64,000 nt of DNA from Hyphomicrobiales bacterium (GCA_021775755.1 JAJFHE010000019.1:1-64000), one strand, 5' to 3'. Shown: positions 16,501 through 25,990, counted from the stretch's first letter. The notes: a model not told the origin generated them from the sequence alone. Numbers and translations are program-made.

Positions 16501-16596
16501 GCGTGCCTCCGACCGTTATTGTTCTACGTGTTGTTCACAGGCTGACGGTTAGCCGCAGCCATCACAATTCGATTAGCATCGCGGACGAGTATTTGT

Positions 16597-16625
16597 GAAA
16601 TTGATGCTTTCAATATTTTTATGAG
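16597..16625. promoter_or_regulatory. Putative LysR operator upstream of the creatinase operon
   Basis: Second clear copy of the 29-bp motif, starting GAAATTGAT and ending ATATTTTTATGAG, with ATTG-N7-CAAT (16600..16614). It lies 97 bp upstream of the creatinase-like start, close to the distance (109 bp) of the first copy from the BMP gene. Both genes run in the same direction relative to the motif. Confidence 0.55.
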
Positions 16626-16874
16626 TCCGCCTGATTACACGTTGAGCCAGTAGGATCATGGTGTTCACGTGCGGCGGTCAGGCTGTGAAAATTGCCGTGC
16701 CGTTAGATTTGACGCTGGCTGCCGCCGCCGCCCAAGGGTGCAAATTTAAACCATGCGATTGGACCCGCTCCTAACCGGCCCGCGCACATTGGCCGTGTTT
16801 TTGATGAAATCCCGTTTCCCGCGACTTGCAAGAATTGTCGCGGCGATTGTCTGTCTCGCAGTACAATCCGCTCC
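16626..16874. other. Intergenic stretch with no recognised gene
   Basis: Together with 16501..16596 this makes a gap of about 370 bp between the creatinase-like gene and the resolvase remnant. Apart from the operator-like motif I see no convincing ORF, RNA or repeat. It may contain eroded mobile-element sequence. Confidence 0.5.
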
Positions 16875-17186
16875 CTATCTGTCTGTTTCGCCCCTCTTCG
16901 GCTGTGAAACAGCCGGGAGATCGATCCCCAGTTGCTTGGCAATTGCACTCGCTCCTATCCCTTTGTCACTCAAGCGACGGATCTCATCGCGGTCGATACT
17001 TGCCCTGCGGCCCTTGTAGGCGCCGCGTGATTTGGCCTTGGCGATGCCTTCCGTTTGCCGCTCTCGGCGCAGGTTCGTTTCGAACTCTGCGAAAACACCG
17101 AGCATGTCGAGGAAGCATTTGCCGGCGGCCGTCGTCGTGTCGACTGGTTGTTCGGTTGCTTTAAGATCGACGCCCTTGCCTGCCAA
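16875..17186 (-). pseudogene. Serine recombinase (resolvase/invertase) C-terminal fragment
   Basis: 103 codons matching the end of a Pin/Hin-type resolvase. VDLKATEQPVDTTTAAGK and FLDMLGVFAEFETNLRRERQ are the end of the catalytic domain and long E helix, followed by GAYKGRRASIDRDEIRRL and a helix-turn-helix (GASAIAKQLGIDLPAVS). The N-terminal part with the catalytic serine is missing. Just upstream the sequence switches abruptly to an integrase remnant on the other strand, so the gene was cut by a rearrangement. No activity is expected. Confidence 0.85.
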
Positions 17187-17191
17187 TAGGC

Positions 17192-17479
17192 GTGACCATT
17201 CTCACGAGTTCAACCGGCCGCGCCTTCTCGTCCAAGCACTTGGGAGGTTGGTTCTCCAGTTGGATGGACAAAGCGAACCTGCGAAAAGACCGAAAACTGG
17301 TTCTCCACGGCCTGCGCGCCACTGCGGCGCAGCGTCTTGCAGAGGCCGGCTGCACGGATTTTGAAGTCGCTGCGATCACTGGACATCGTACTCTCGCAAT
17401 GGTTCAACATTACACGAGAGGCGCTCGCCAAAACGTCCAGGCGATCAACGCAATCCGCAAACTGGAGAACGAAACGTGA
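17192..17479 (+). pseudogene. Tyrosine recombinase (phage-type integrase) C-terminal fragment
   Basis: 95 codons matching the end of a tyrosine integrase. LHGLRATAAQRLAEAG carries the HxxR catalytic pair, and ITGHRTLAMVQHYTRGARQ carries the GH box and the nucleophilic tyrosine. The N-terminal arm and core-binding domains and the first catalytic Arg are absent. The frame begins at a GTG right at the junction with the resolvase fragment. It ends 83 bp from the 3' end of tRNA-Glu, where an island integrase normally sits. Confidence 0.82.
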
Positions 17480-17562
17480 GCAGGAATTGCCAAACCTTCG
17501 CGACAAAAGTGCCAAACCTTTTTTGGCCTGCGGAAATTTCGCCGATTTTTCAAACAGATGGT

Positions 17563-17637
17563 TGGCAGGGCCTAGGGGAATCGAACCCCTCTTTCCAGGT
17601 TGAAAACCTGGCGTCCTAACCGATAGACGAAGGCCCC
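17563..17637 (-). tRNA. tRNA-Glu (anticodon TTC)
   Basis: Cloverleaf read on the minus strand: acceptor GGGGCCT with AGGCCCT, D-arm TCGTCTATCGGTTAGGA, anticodon stem CAGGT/ACCTG around TTTTCAA (anticodon TTC), and T-arm GGGGTTCGATTCCCC. CCA is encoded (17563..17565). The first acceptor pair is G-U. The 3' end faces the integrase fragment, so this gene is the likely attachment site of the accessory segment. Confidence 0.95.
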
Positions 17638-17734
17638 GCACCGGTCGAAACGCGGCTCCTTTTAGATGCGAATCCGCGCAATTGCAAGGCGCGTGATGGC
17701 GCGCAACGCAAAGTTTTTGCAACGCGCCACCTTC

Positions 17735-19516
17735 TCACTCCGCAAGCACGGCATCGTCCACCATGAGCTGCGGTTTCTGGCGCCCGCCCCAGTCGTTGAT
17801 GCTGAGGCGGCCGGCGATGTGGAGCGGACGGTCATGCTCGCTCAGCAGCAATTCGCCGAGCGGCGTGCCAAGCACCCTGAAGGCAATGGCGTCCAGTTTT
17901 GCGCCCTCGCCCGATTGCAGCGTGCATTTCACATGCTCACGGCCAACGAGATCGGAATAGGCGATGCGATGCCCCGGAAACACGAAACGCGGCTGCGGAT
18001 TGCCGGCGCCAAAGGGTCCGGCATGTTCAATCAGCTCCAGCAATTCCATCGTTGCGCCGCCGGCGCTGAGCGCGCCGTCCACATGCAGCGTCAACCCGGC
18101 CTGGCGGGCGGTTTGGGTTTCCGACAACGCGTCCTCGAGAAAGGCGCGGAAATCGCCGAGCCTGGCACGCTCCAGCGTCATGCCGGCGGCCATGGCATGA
18201 CCGCCTCCCTTGACGAGATGCCCCGCGGCAACCGCATCGCGCACCGCGGAGCCCAGATCGACGCCTGCCACCGAGCGTCCCGAGGCCTGACCTGAACCGT
18301 CCGCCTCGAAGCCGATGGCAATGACCGGCAGATTGAGCCGATCCTTGATGCGCCCGGCGACGAGGCCGAGGACACCGGGATGCCAACCCTCTCCGGTGAC
18401 GACCAGCGCCGGCAGATCGGAGTTGCGGCCCAACGCCGCTTCACCCTGTGCCAGGGCATCGTCAAGGATCTTCATTTCGATCGCCTGGCGGCGCTTGTTC
18501 AGATCTTCGAGTTCACGCGCGATGGCGTTCGCCCGGGATCTGTCATTCGTCGTCAGAAGCTCAAGTCCAAGTTCCGCGTGCCCGAGGCGGCCTGCAGCGT
18601 TTATACGCGGTCCTATCACAAACCCGGCCGCATAGGTGTCCGGCTTGCGGCGCAGGCCGGCGCCATCGGCGAGCGCATTCAGACCGGCGTTTTCGCGCTT
18701 CGCCATGACCTTGAAGCCCTGCGAGACGAGAGCCCGGTTAAGGCCGGTAAGCGGCACCACATCGCACACCGTGGCAAGCGCTGTAAGGTCGAGGAGCGAC
18801 AGAAGATCAGTTTCGCCACCCTCGACACCCCTGTCACGCAGCACCCGGCGCACTGCGCTCAACAGCACGAACGACACGCCGACGGCTGCAAGCTGGCCTT
18901 GTCCGCTGACATCGTCGAGGCGGTTGGGATTGATCACCGCATGGGCGTCGGGAAGTTGCTCGCCCGCCTGATGGTGATCGACGACCACAACGTCGATGCC
19001 AAGCTCGCGGGCGCGGCTGAGCGGTTCGTGGGCACTGACGCCGCAATCCACGGTGATGGCAAGGGTGATGCCCTTGTCGTGAAACCGTTCCAGCACCTGC
19101 GTGCTTGGCCCGTATCCTTCGTTGAGACGGTTGGGTATGTGGACGTGCAGTTCCCGGCCGGCACTTGCAAAAAACCGCCGGAACAGGGCGGACGATGAAA
19201 TGCCGTCGACGTCATAGTCGCCGATCAGTCCGACCTGTTCGCCCGCCATGATGGCATCGGCTATCCGCTCCGCGCCCTTGTCGAGATCTCGCATGGCCAG
19301 CGCCGGCGGCATCAGATCGCGCAAGGTCGGATTTAGATAACCGGCGACCGCATCCGGCTCGACGCCGCGGGCCGATAGAACGCGCCCGAGCAGTTCGGGA
19401 AGGTCGTTGTCCTGGGCAATCATCAGGGCCATGCGCGGCTCGTGCACGCGCTCGCGCCAGCGCTTTCCGCTGACGGACGCCTCAACCCCCAGAAACGGGC
19501 TGTCGCTATTGCTCAT
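17735..19516 (-). CDS. recJ: Single-stranded-DNA-specific exonuclease RecJ
   Basis: 593 residues. RecJ degrades single-stranded DNA 5' to 3' in recombination and mismatch repair in the cytoplasm. DHH-family metal motifs are visible: GDYDVDGISS (motif I), VDCGVS (II), VVDHHQAGEQLPDAHAVINP (III, with DHH), and a DHHA1 domain containing VKGGGHAMAAGMT. A C-terminal OB-like domain follows. It is the third gene of hom-glpX-recJ, 31 bp after glpX. Length and motifs are normal. Confidence 0.95.
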   Translation of the reverse strand: MSNSDSPFLGVEASVSGKRWRERVHEPRMALMIAQDNDLPELLGRVLSARGVEPDAVAGYLNPTLRDLMPPALAMRDLDKGAERIADAIMAGEQVGLIGDYDVDGISSSALFRRFFASAGRELHVHIPNRLNEGYGPSTQVLERFHDKGITLAITVDCGVSAHEPLSRARELGIDVVVVDHHQAGEQLPDAHAVINPNRLDDVSGQGQLAAVGVSFVLLSAVRRVLRDRGVEGGETDLLSLLDLTALATVCDVVPLTGLNRALVSQGFKVMAKRENAGLNALADGAGLRRKPDTYAAGFVIGPRINAAGRLGHAELGLELLTTNDRSRANAIARELEDLNKRRQAIEMKILDDALAQGEAALGRNSDLPALVVTGEGWHPGVLGLVAGRIKDRLNLPVIAIGFEADGSGQASGRSVAGVDLGSAVRDAVAAGHLVKGGGHAMAAGMTLERARLGDFRAFLEDALSETQTARQAGLTLHVDGALSAGGATMELLELIEHAGPFGAGNPQPRFVFPGHRIAYSDLVGREHVKCTLQSGEGAKLDAIAFRVLGTPLGELLLSEHDRPLHIAGRLSINDWGGRQKPQLMVDDAVLAE

Positions 19517-19547
19517 TCATTGCCGACACGCGCCCGTGGCATGCGCA

Positions 19548-20525
19548 TCAGTAGAACTTGGAAAGCTTGGTGTGCTCCGCCTTGATCCACCGGGTCGTGC
19601 CTGTCGATGACCGCATCACTACAGTGTCGGTGTACATTTTTTTACCGCGCGTCTTCACGCCTTCAAGGATCGAACCGTCGGTGACGCCGGTGGCGGCGAA
19701 GATCACATCTCCCGATGCCATTTCGTGCATCGAGAACTTGCGGTCAAAATCCTCAATGCCCATGCGCCGGGCGCGCTCTTTCTGTTCCGCGCTTGAGGTT
19801 ACAAGGCGGCCCTGCATCTGGCCGCCAATGCACCTGAGCGCCGCCGCGGCCAGCACGCCTTCGGGCGCGCCGCCGACCCCCATATAGATATCGACACCTG
19901 TCTCGTCCGGGTTCGTCGTGTTGATAACGCCGGCAATATCGCCGTCACCAATGAGGTTGACGGCAGCGCCGCACTCGCGCACCGCGGCAATGGTTTCGCC
20001 ATGGCGCGGTCGATCTAGAATGCAGGCGGTGATTTCGCTGACCGGCACACCTTTGGCTTCGGCCAGCGATGCGATGTTTTCCGCTGCTGACCGGTCAAGA
20101 TCGACGACACCATCCTCATAGCCGCTGCCAATAGCGATCTTGTCCATATAGACGTCGGGCGCATGCAACAAGCTGCCGGCCTCGGCAAGTGCAATGACCG
20201 CCAGCGCATTCGGCATGGCCTTCGCCGTGATGGTGGTGCCTTCCAACGGGTCGAGCGCGATATCGACAGCTGGGCCTTTGCCGGTTCCCACCTTCTCGCC
20301 GATATAGAGCATTGGCGCCTCGTCGCGCTCGCCCTCGCCGATCACCACGGTGCCGTCAATATCGAGTGCGTTGAGTTCGCGGCGCATGGCATCGACCGCC
20401 GCCTGATCGGCCGCCGCCTCATCACCGCGCCCGGTCAGGCGCGAAGCCGCTACCGCGGCACGCTCGGTGACGCGTACCAGTTCCAGCGCCAGGACCCGGT
20501 CCAGGGCACGATCATCGTCTGACAT
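19548..20525 (-). CDS. glpX: Class II fructose-1,6-bisphosphatase GlpX
   Basis: 325 residues. It dephosphorylates fructose 1,6-bisphosphate to fructose 6-phosphate in gluconeogenesis. The lithium-sensitive phosphatase motifs GEGERDEAPMLYIGE and DIALDPLEGTT carry the metal-binding acids, and GVGGAPEGVLAAAALRC is characteristic of GlpX. It lies between hom and recJ in one operon. This order is common in rhizobial relatives. Confidence 0.95.
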   Translation of the reverse strand: MSDDDRALDRVLALELVRVTERAAVAASRLTGRGDEAAADQAAVDAMRRELNALDIDGTVVIGEGERDEAPMLYIGEKVGTGKGPAVDIALDPLEGTTITAKAMPNALAVIALAEAGSLLHAPDVYMDKIAIGSGYEDGVVDLDRSAAENIASLAEAKGVPVSEITACILDRPRHGETIAAVRECGAAVNLIGDGDIAGVINTTNPDETGVDIYMGVGGAPEGVLAAAALRCIGGQMQGRLVTSSAEQKERARRMGIEDFDRKFSMHEMASGDVIFAATGVTDGSILEGVKTRGKKMYTDTVVMRSSTGTTRWIKAEHTKLSKFY

Positions 20526-20571
20526 TCAACCTCCCTTCGGCCACCCTGTCGCTGCAGGAGGCCTTCACGTA

Positions 20572-21900
20572 TTACAAACGCTCGATACGAACCATGCGCG
20601 GTGTTGCGGTAATCGCGCCGTCTTTTTCGATCGAGCTCAATGCGTCCCTGATAGATTTCTCCAATGTGTCGTGGGTAATCAAGACGACGGAACGCGTTTC
20701 TCCCGGCTCTTGGCGCAAATCCGTGTCGATATCCACACCTAAATTCGATCCGCGTTGAACAATGCTTTTCAACGAGATGTTCTGTTCCGCCATTCGCTGG
20801 GCGATCTCGGCAAAGGCGCCCGGCCGGTCATGTACATCCAGGGCCACATAATAACCACCCTCGTGGGCGCGCATGCGGGCCGGTGTGTAGGGCTTGAGGC
20901 TTGAAGCCGGGCGGCCGAGCGGCGGCATAATGCGGCCCATGGCAATGTCAACGATATCGGCCACGACGCTCGATGCAGTGGCCCCGGCGCCGGCTCCCTG
21001 ACCCTCGATCATAAGATCGCCCAGAAAATCGCCGGTAACGGCAACCGCGTTGAAGACGCCGTCCACATCGGCAATCGGCGAGCCCGCCGGCACGAGCGTC
21101 GGGTGAACGCGTTGTTCGATGCCGGTGTCGGTTTCAAGCGCGACACCAAGAAGTTTGATCTTGTACCCGAGTTCGCCCGCCACCTGGATGTCCTGGGCGG
21201 TGATGTTCTCGATGCCCTCGACATAAACCGAACCAAAATCGATCTCGGTACCGAACGCGAGCGATGTCAAAATGGCAAGCTTGTGGGCGGCGTCGAAACC
21301 GCCGATATCGAACGTCGGATCGGCTTCGGCGTAGCCGAGGTCCTGGGCATCTTTCAGGACACCGGCAAAGTCCGCGCGGTCACGCTCCATACAGGTCAGA
21401 ATATAGTTGCAGGTGCCGTTCAAAATCCCGTAGATGCGCTCCGCCCGGTTGCCGGCGAAACTTTCGCGCATGGTCTTGACGATCGGAATGCCGCCGGCGA
21501 CCGCTGCCTCGTAGTTGAGGGCGACGGACGTGCTTTCCGCGAGATGGGCGAGTTCCGTGCCGTGATAGGCAAGCATCGCCTTGTTGGCGGTGACGACATG
21601 CCGTCCGGCGCCAAGAGCCGCTTCGACGGCGGCTTTCGCCGGGCCATCCTCTCCGCCGATCAGTTCGACAAAAACGTCGATTTCCGCAGCGCGGGCAAGT
21701 TCGGCGCAGTCGTCGTACCAGTCATAGTTGCCCAGATCGATGCCGCGGTCGCGATTGCGGCTGCGTGCGGACACCGCGACCACTTCGATCTTTCGTGCGC
21801 ACCGCGCTTCGATCAGGTCGGCATTGCGGGTCAACATATCGATCACACCCGCGCCGACGGTGCCAAGACCGGCTATGCCCACTCGAAGAGGTTTGCTCAT
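20572..21900 (-). CDS. hom: Homoserine dehydrogenase
   Basis: 442 residues. It reduces aspartate semialdehyde to homoserine, the branch to threonine and methionine. The NAD(P)-binding loop GIAGLGTVGAGV is near the start, followed by the catalytic region (NGTCNYILTCM; AEADPTFDIGGFDAAHKLAIL) and a C-terminal ACT domain (VALDVHDRPGAFAEIAQRM) that usually gives threonine feedback. I prefer the ATG at 21900 (AAGG about 10 bases upstream) over a TTG at 21909. It is the first gene of the hom-glpX-recJ operon. Confidence 0.95.
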   Translation of the reverse strand: MSKPLRVGIAGLGTVGAGVIDMLTRNADLIEARCARKIEVVAVSARSRNRDRGIDLGNYDWYDDCAELARAAEIDVFVELIGGEDGPAKAAVEAALGAGRHVVTANKAMLAYHGTELAHLAESTSVALNYEAAVAGGIPIVKTMRESFAGNRAERIYGILNGTCNYILTCMERDRADFAGVLKDAQDLGYAEADPTFDIGGFDAAHKLAILTSLAFGTEIDFGSVYVEGIENITAQDIQVAGELGYKIKLLGVALETDTGIEQRVHPTLVPAGSPIADVDGVFNAVAVTGDFLGDLMIEGQGAGAGATASSVVADIVDIAMGRIMPPLGRPASSLKPYTPARMRAHEGGYYVALDVHDRPGAFAEIAQRMAEQNISLKSIVQRGSNLGVDIDTDLRQEPGETRSVVLITHDTLEKSIRDALSSIEKDGAITATPRMVRIERL

Positions 21901-22189
21901 TCCCGCCAATGCCTTTTCATGGGTTTAAGGGTGGAACGCATGAGGCCGCACATGCTGCTTAGTCCCTGCAGCCTGCAAAGCTGCAGCCGCGGTTGCGCAA
22001 CCTGCCTTATCCGGCGGGCATTTTCAACATCCGTAGCCGCGCTCGATGTGCAAAGACTGCTGTGGGCCGTAGGGCACAGTGTCGCTATCGGCCAACAAAA
22101 AGGAGCCCCGTAACACCAGCCTATCGGCGAAGGCCTAAGGTTCTCCTGATCCCGCTCTGTCCGAGCCCTTTTGGGTCACTCGTTCCGAC

Positions 22190-23062
22190 CTAGCCCTGAA
22201 AGGGAACCTCCGGCAACCCCGACACCCCCGGATCAAGCGCAAAAAGGCCGCCCGACAATGGCGCCTCGTTCAGTTGAGCTTCGTTTAGCCCGAGCCTCGC
22301 CGTGGTGACGAACAGTTGGTCCAGGGAATCGCCCCCGAATGCGACACTGGTGACCTGAGGCACCGGCAAATGGACTACTCGATCTATGGTTCCTTCGGGA
22401 TCGTAGCGCGTTAGACGCCATCCGCCCCAATGGGCCCCCCAAACACCACCTTGCGCATCGACAGCCAATCCATCAGGCATGCCATCTTCGGGCGCGACCC
22501 GGGCAAACTCCCGGCGGTTTTCAATGGTGCCGGTGTCTAAATCGAAGTCGAACGCGTAGATCGCACGGTGTCCGCTGTCCGTGAAGTACATCGTTTTATC
22601 GTCCGGACTCCACCCAAGGCCGTTAGCAACGATGACGCCGGGAAGCATTCGGGTGACCTCTCCAGAACCATTCACACGGTAAAGCGCGCCGTTCGGATGC
22701 GTTTCGTCCATGTCGGTACTGCCAACCCAAAACCGGCCGTGGCGGTCGCACTTGCCATCATTGAATCTGTTGTTTGGGAACTGCGTTTCAGGCGTTGCAA
22801 ACACATCGACCGACACCATGTCCGCATCGAGATAAACCAGTCCGGCATTTGTTCCGGCGATAAAGTCGCCGTTGGCTCGCTTTACAATGCACCCGAATTC
22901 GTAGCGCTGCGGAAACACGTGACGATCACCGGAACGGGGATCGAAGCGCAGCACCGCCTTGCCGTCGATATCAACCCAGTAGATAGCCTGTTCTTTCGCA
23001 CACCAAAGTGGCGCCTCACCCAAGATCGCGTCGGCTGCCCAGATACACTCAACAGATGTCAA
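22190..23062 (-). CDS. SMP-30/gluconolactonase/LRE-family protein
   Basis: 290 residues, six-bladed propeller lactonase family. Metal ligands are placed by GEAPLW near residue 16, NNRFNDGKCDRHGRFWVGS in the middle, and VIVANGLGWSPDDKTMYFTDSG (metal Asn, then Asp). Such enzymes open sugar lactones. It lies 33 bp after the last gene of a polyamine-type ABC importer and in the same direction, so the lactone substrate may be linked to the imported compound. Specific substrate unknown. Confidence 0.88.
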   Translation of the reverse strand: MTSVECIWAADAILGEAPLWCAKEQAIYWVDIDGKAVLRFDPRSGDRHVFPQRYEFGCIVKRANGDFIAGTNAGLVYLDADMVSVDVFATPETQFPNNRFNDGKCDRHGRFWVGSTDMDETHPNGALYRVNGSGEVTRMLPGVIVANGLGWSPDDKTMYFTDSGHRAIYAFDFDLDTGTIENRREFARVAPEDGMPDGLAVDAQGGVWGAHWGGWRLTRYDPEGTIDRVVHLPVPQVTSVAFGGDSLDQLFVTTARLGLNEAQLNEAPLSGGLFALDPGVSGLPEVPFQG

Positions 23063-23095
23063 AGCGACACATCCCCCTATGATTGCGGGCTCGGG

Positions 23096-23914
23096 TCATC
23101 GACCTTCCCTGCGCCGCAGAAGAACCTGGGCGATGATCAACAATGTCAAAGATGCCCCCAGCACCATTGTACCGATGGCATTGACCTCGGGTGTGATGCC
23201 GCGGCGAATTGATGAAAAAACGTAAATAGGCAAAGTTGTGTTGGGTCCCGCAACAAAGAACGAGATGATAAAATCGTCGAAACTGAAAGTGAAGCTCAAC
23301 AAAAATCCGGCAAGGATCGCGGGGAACAGCTGAGGCAGTGTAATCTGCAAAAATGTCCGCCATGGTGATGCGTACAGATCTTCCGATGCCTCGATGAGTG
23401 CGCGATCCATTCCGGCGATCCTGGCCCGTATCAGGACGATCACAAGCGACATGGTGAACAAGGTATGGGCGGCAATAACGGACGCGTACCCGAGGGAAAG
23501 TTTCGGTGGAGCGGCATCCGCCGGCCACAAAGCGCCCAAAACCGGGTTTAGCAGATCAAACACCGTTACCAACGCAATCAAGGTGGCTATGCCAATCACG
23601 ATGCCCGGGATCATTATGGCTACGTAGATTAGACCATCGAACATGGCCCTTAGCGGTCCCCTTATCCGTTGCAACGCGAGAGCAGCGGCTGTTCCCATAA
23701 GACTCGAAAGCAGGGCGGCCGACAGGGCGATAATCAAGCTGGTGGTCAGAGCCTCAAGCACGAACGGGTTCGACAGGGCCTTGCCATACCACTTTACGGA
23801 CAACCCTTCGAAACTGCTGGCATGGCGCCCGGAATTGAAGCTGAACAGGACGATGATGCCGATCGGCACATAGAGAAACAGGTAGACGGCGACCGAATAC
23901 AAACGCATAGCCAT
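23096..23914 (-). CDS. potC: Spermidine/putrescine-type ABC permease, PotC-like
   Basis: 272 residues with six membrane helices. The EAA-type loop DRALIEASEDLYASPWRTFLQ contacts the ATPase. FSFDDFIISFFVAGPNTTLP is typical of PotC-like permeases. It follows the PotB-like gene by 10 bp. PotC is a family-level label; the ligand may not be a polyamine. Confidence 0.9.
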   Translation of the reverse strand: MAMRLYSVAVYLFLYVPIGIIVLFSFNSGRHASSFEGLSVKWYGKALSNPFVLEALTTSLIIALSAALLSSLMGTAAALALQRIRGPLRAMFDGLIYVAIMIPGIVIGIATLIALVTVFDLLNPVLGALWPADAAPPKLSLGYASVIAAHTLFTMSLVIVLIRARIAGMDRALIEASEDLYASPWRTFLQITLPQLFPAILAGFLLSFTFSFDDFIISFFVAGPNTTLPIYVFSSIRRGITPEVNAIGTMVLGASLTLLIIAQVLLRRREGR

Positions 23915-23924
23915 CGCCGCACCC

Positions 23925-24800
23925 CTACATTATCGATTCGTTGCGGTCGGCTGCTCTGCCCATGGTCAGGCGCATGTACAGACTAACCGTAATCAGCATG
24001 ATGATGACAAGGGTAACCGCCACGGCGGAGCCGAACGGCCAGTTCCTGGATTGCAGGAACAGATCGACCAGTGCATTGCCGATAAAGAAGACTTTGCCGC
24101 CACCGAGAAAGGCCGGGATCAGGAACTCACCCATCAACAAGATAAACACCAGCATGCATCCGGTCGCCACGCCCGGCATGGATAGCGGCAGGGTCACTTG
24201 CAGAAATGTCCGAAATGGCGTGCCGCCGAGATCATTGGATGCTTCCAGCAACCGTTTGTCGAGCCTTTCCAGTGAAACGAAAATTGGAAAAACCATGAGA
24301 GGCAGGTAACCGTAAATAATGCCAACCACCACAGCGAAGGGCGTGTTGATGAGGCGAACGCCTTCGAAGCCGATATAGTCCAGTAACGTCGGAATGCCGC
24401 GCCCACCGAGAATAAATATCCAGGCATAAGTGCGGATGAGCAGGCTGGTCCAGAATGGTACGATGACCAAAACCAGCAACAGGAGTCTCCACTTCGGACT
24501 CACCTTGACCGCTAGAAAATAGGCCAGCGGATAGGCAACGAGCAGGCTGACCAGCGTGCCAAACGGCGCATAGGTCAGGGTGTTTCTGAAAGCGGTGAAG
24601 CGCGAAGGCAGGTTGGCGTACTGATCGAACGTAAACGATGCCGTATACCCCCCAACCGCCGAGCGCTCGCCAAAACTGAAAATTGCGACGACAACCAAAG
24701 GCATCACCAGCATAACCAGGAACCAGGCGGAGGTGGGCGTCAACAACGCCACCGTCAGCCATCGTCCCTTGGTGCTTTCGCCTGTCATTGCCGCCGCCAT
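23925..24800 (-). CDS. potB: Spermidine/putrescine-type ABC permease, PotB-like
   Basis: 291 residues with six membrane helices. The loop LDKRLLEASNDLGGTPFRTFLQ is the ATPase contact, and MGEFLIPAFLGGGKVFFIGN is typical of PotB. It lies 23 bp after the binding-protein gene and pairs with the PotC-like permease. Confidence 0.9.
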   Translation of the reverse strand: MAAAMTGESTKGRWLTVALLTPTSAWFLVMLVMPLVVVAIFSFGERSAVGGYTASFTFDQYANLPSRFTAFRNTLTYAPFGTLVSLLVAYPLAYFLAVKVSPKWRLLLLVLVIVPFWTSLLIRTYAWIFILGGRGIPTLLDYIGFEGVRLINTPFAVVVGIIYGYLPLMVFPIFVSLERLDKRLLEASNDLGGTPFRTFLQVTLPLSMPGVATGCMLVFILLMGEFLIPAFLGGGKVFFIGNALVDLFLQSRNWPFGSAVAVTLVIIMLITVSLYMRLTMGRAADRNESIM

Positions 24801-24823
24801 TTTTCAGTCAGTGACCACCATGA

Positions 24824-25990
24824 TCAAGCGGACTTGAACCGGGCGATCAATTCGGCGCGGCCGGGATCGGTGAGCGTTTGTGCGGCACCGAATTCCAGCC
24901 CGTTCATCAGCTCGACCGCGGGGAACAGGATCTTGTTATTGGCCGTATCCGCCGGCAACATGGCCGAAACGCGGGAATCTCCGCTCGCATAACCGTGCGA
25001 GGCAAATTCACGAACCTGGACATATGGATCCAGCAGGAAGTTGACAAAGGCATAGGCCGCTTCCAGGTGCGGAGCTTCTGTGGGAATGGCGTAGAAGTCG
25101 GACCATATCTCACCGCCGTCCGTGGCGATGACGTATTGCATCTCGGGCAGATCGGTATTGAGCTGCAGGCCGTCGCCATTCCAGCAGATTGACATCCACG
25201 CATCACCGCTGCGCATACCTGGCTGGTAGTCCGAGGTAATCGCGAACAGGTGCGGCTTGGCATCGATCAACACTTTTTCAGCCTCGGCCAATTCCTTCTC
25301 GTCGATGGAATTGAACGAATAGCCCAATGCACACAACGCGGCACCGATGGTGGTCAACTGATAGTCGTGCACGATGGTGTGGCCTGATCCTTCAGCCATG
25401 GTGACCTCGAAGAAGTCTTTCCATGATTTGGGGCCGCTCTTGATCTCATTGGAATTGAGCACAAAGCCCGTGGTGCCCCAGTTTTTCGGGACGGCATACA
25501 CTTTGCCATTCACCGTTGCCGGCCCGGCGAACAGCGGATTTTGCGCACCGGCGTCATAATTGGGCATTTTGGACAGGTCGAGTTCCTGAATCAGGCCCAG
25601 TTCCACATAATTGGAAATGGTGTAATTGGTGGGTACGAACACATCCCAACCGGTAGCGCCGGCCTGCAGCTTCGCCAGCATCTCTTCGTTCGAACCGAAC
25701 GCGTTGATCTGAACGTTCACACCAGTAGCTTCGGTGAACTCTTCGACATTGACCGGGTTGTGGTAGTTTGGCCAAGTGGAAAACACCAGCCGGTCACCCA
25801 GGTCGCCATAGGCATATGACTTTCGAGGCGCGAGCCCCGGAACGGCTGAACTCAAGACCGCCATGGCGGTACCGAGGCCCGTCACGCCCAGGAAATGACG
25901 ACGGCTAACAGAACCTTTCCGGTAGCGCTCGAGCTCCTCCATCAATTTTGTGGCCGTAATCGGCAGGTTGTCTTTGTAACTTTTGCTCAT
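24824..25990 (-). CDS. potD: Tat-exported PotD-like substrate-binding protein
   Basis: 388 residues. An N-terminal twin-arginine segment (VSRRHFLGVTGLG, about residues 28 to 40) and the following hydrophobic stretch indicate export of a folded protein by Tat. The body (LVFSTWPNYHNP, TGWDVFVPTNYTI, PKNWGTTGFVLN) is the PotD/ spermidine-binding fold. The start has GGAGG 8 bases upstream. It lies between the ATPase and permease genes, with a 78-bp gap on the ATPase side. Ligand unknown. Confidence 0.9.
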   Translation of the reverse strand: MSKSYKDNLPITATKLMEELERYRKGSVSRRHFLGVTGLGTAMAVLSSAVPGLAPRKSYAYGDLGDRLVFSTWPNYHNPVNVEEFTEATGVNVQINAFGSNEEMLAKLQAGATGWDVFVPTNYTISNYVELGLIQELDLSKMPNYDAGAQNPLFAGPATVNGKVYAVPKNWGTTGFVLNSNEIKSGPKSWKDFFEVTMAEGSGHTIVHDYQLTTIGAALCALGYSFNSIDEKELAEAEKVLIDAKPHLFAITSDYQPGMRSGDAWMSICWNGDGLQLNTDLPEMQYVIATDGGEIWSDFYAIPTEAPHLEAAYAFVNFLLDPYVQVREFASHGYASGDSRVSAMLPADTANNKILFPAVELMNGLEFGAAQTLTDPGRAELIARFKSA

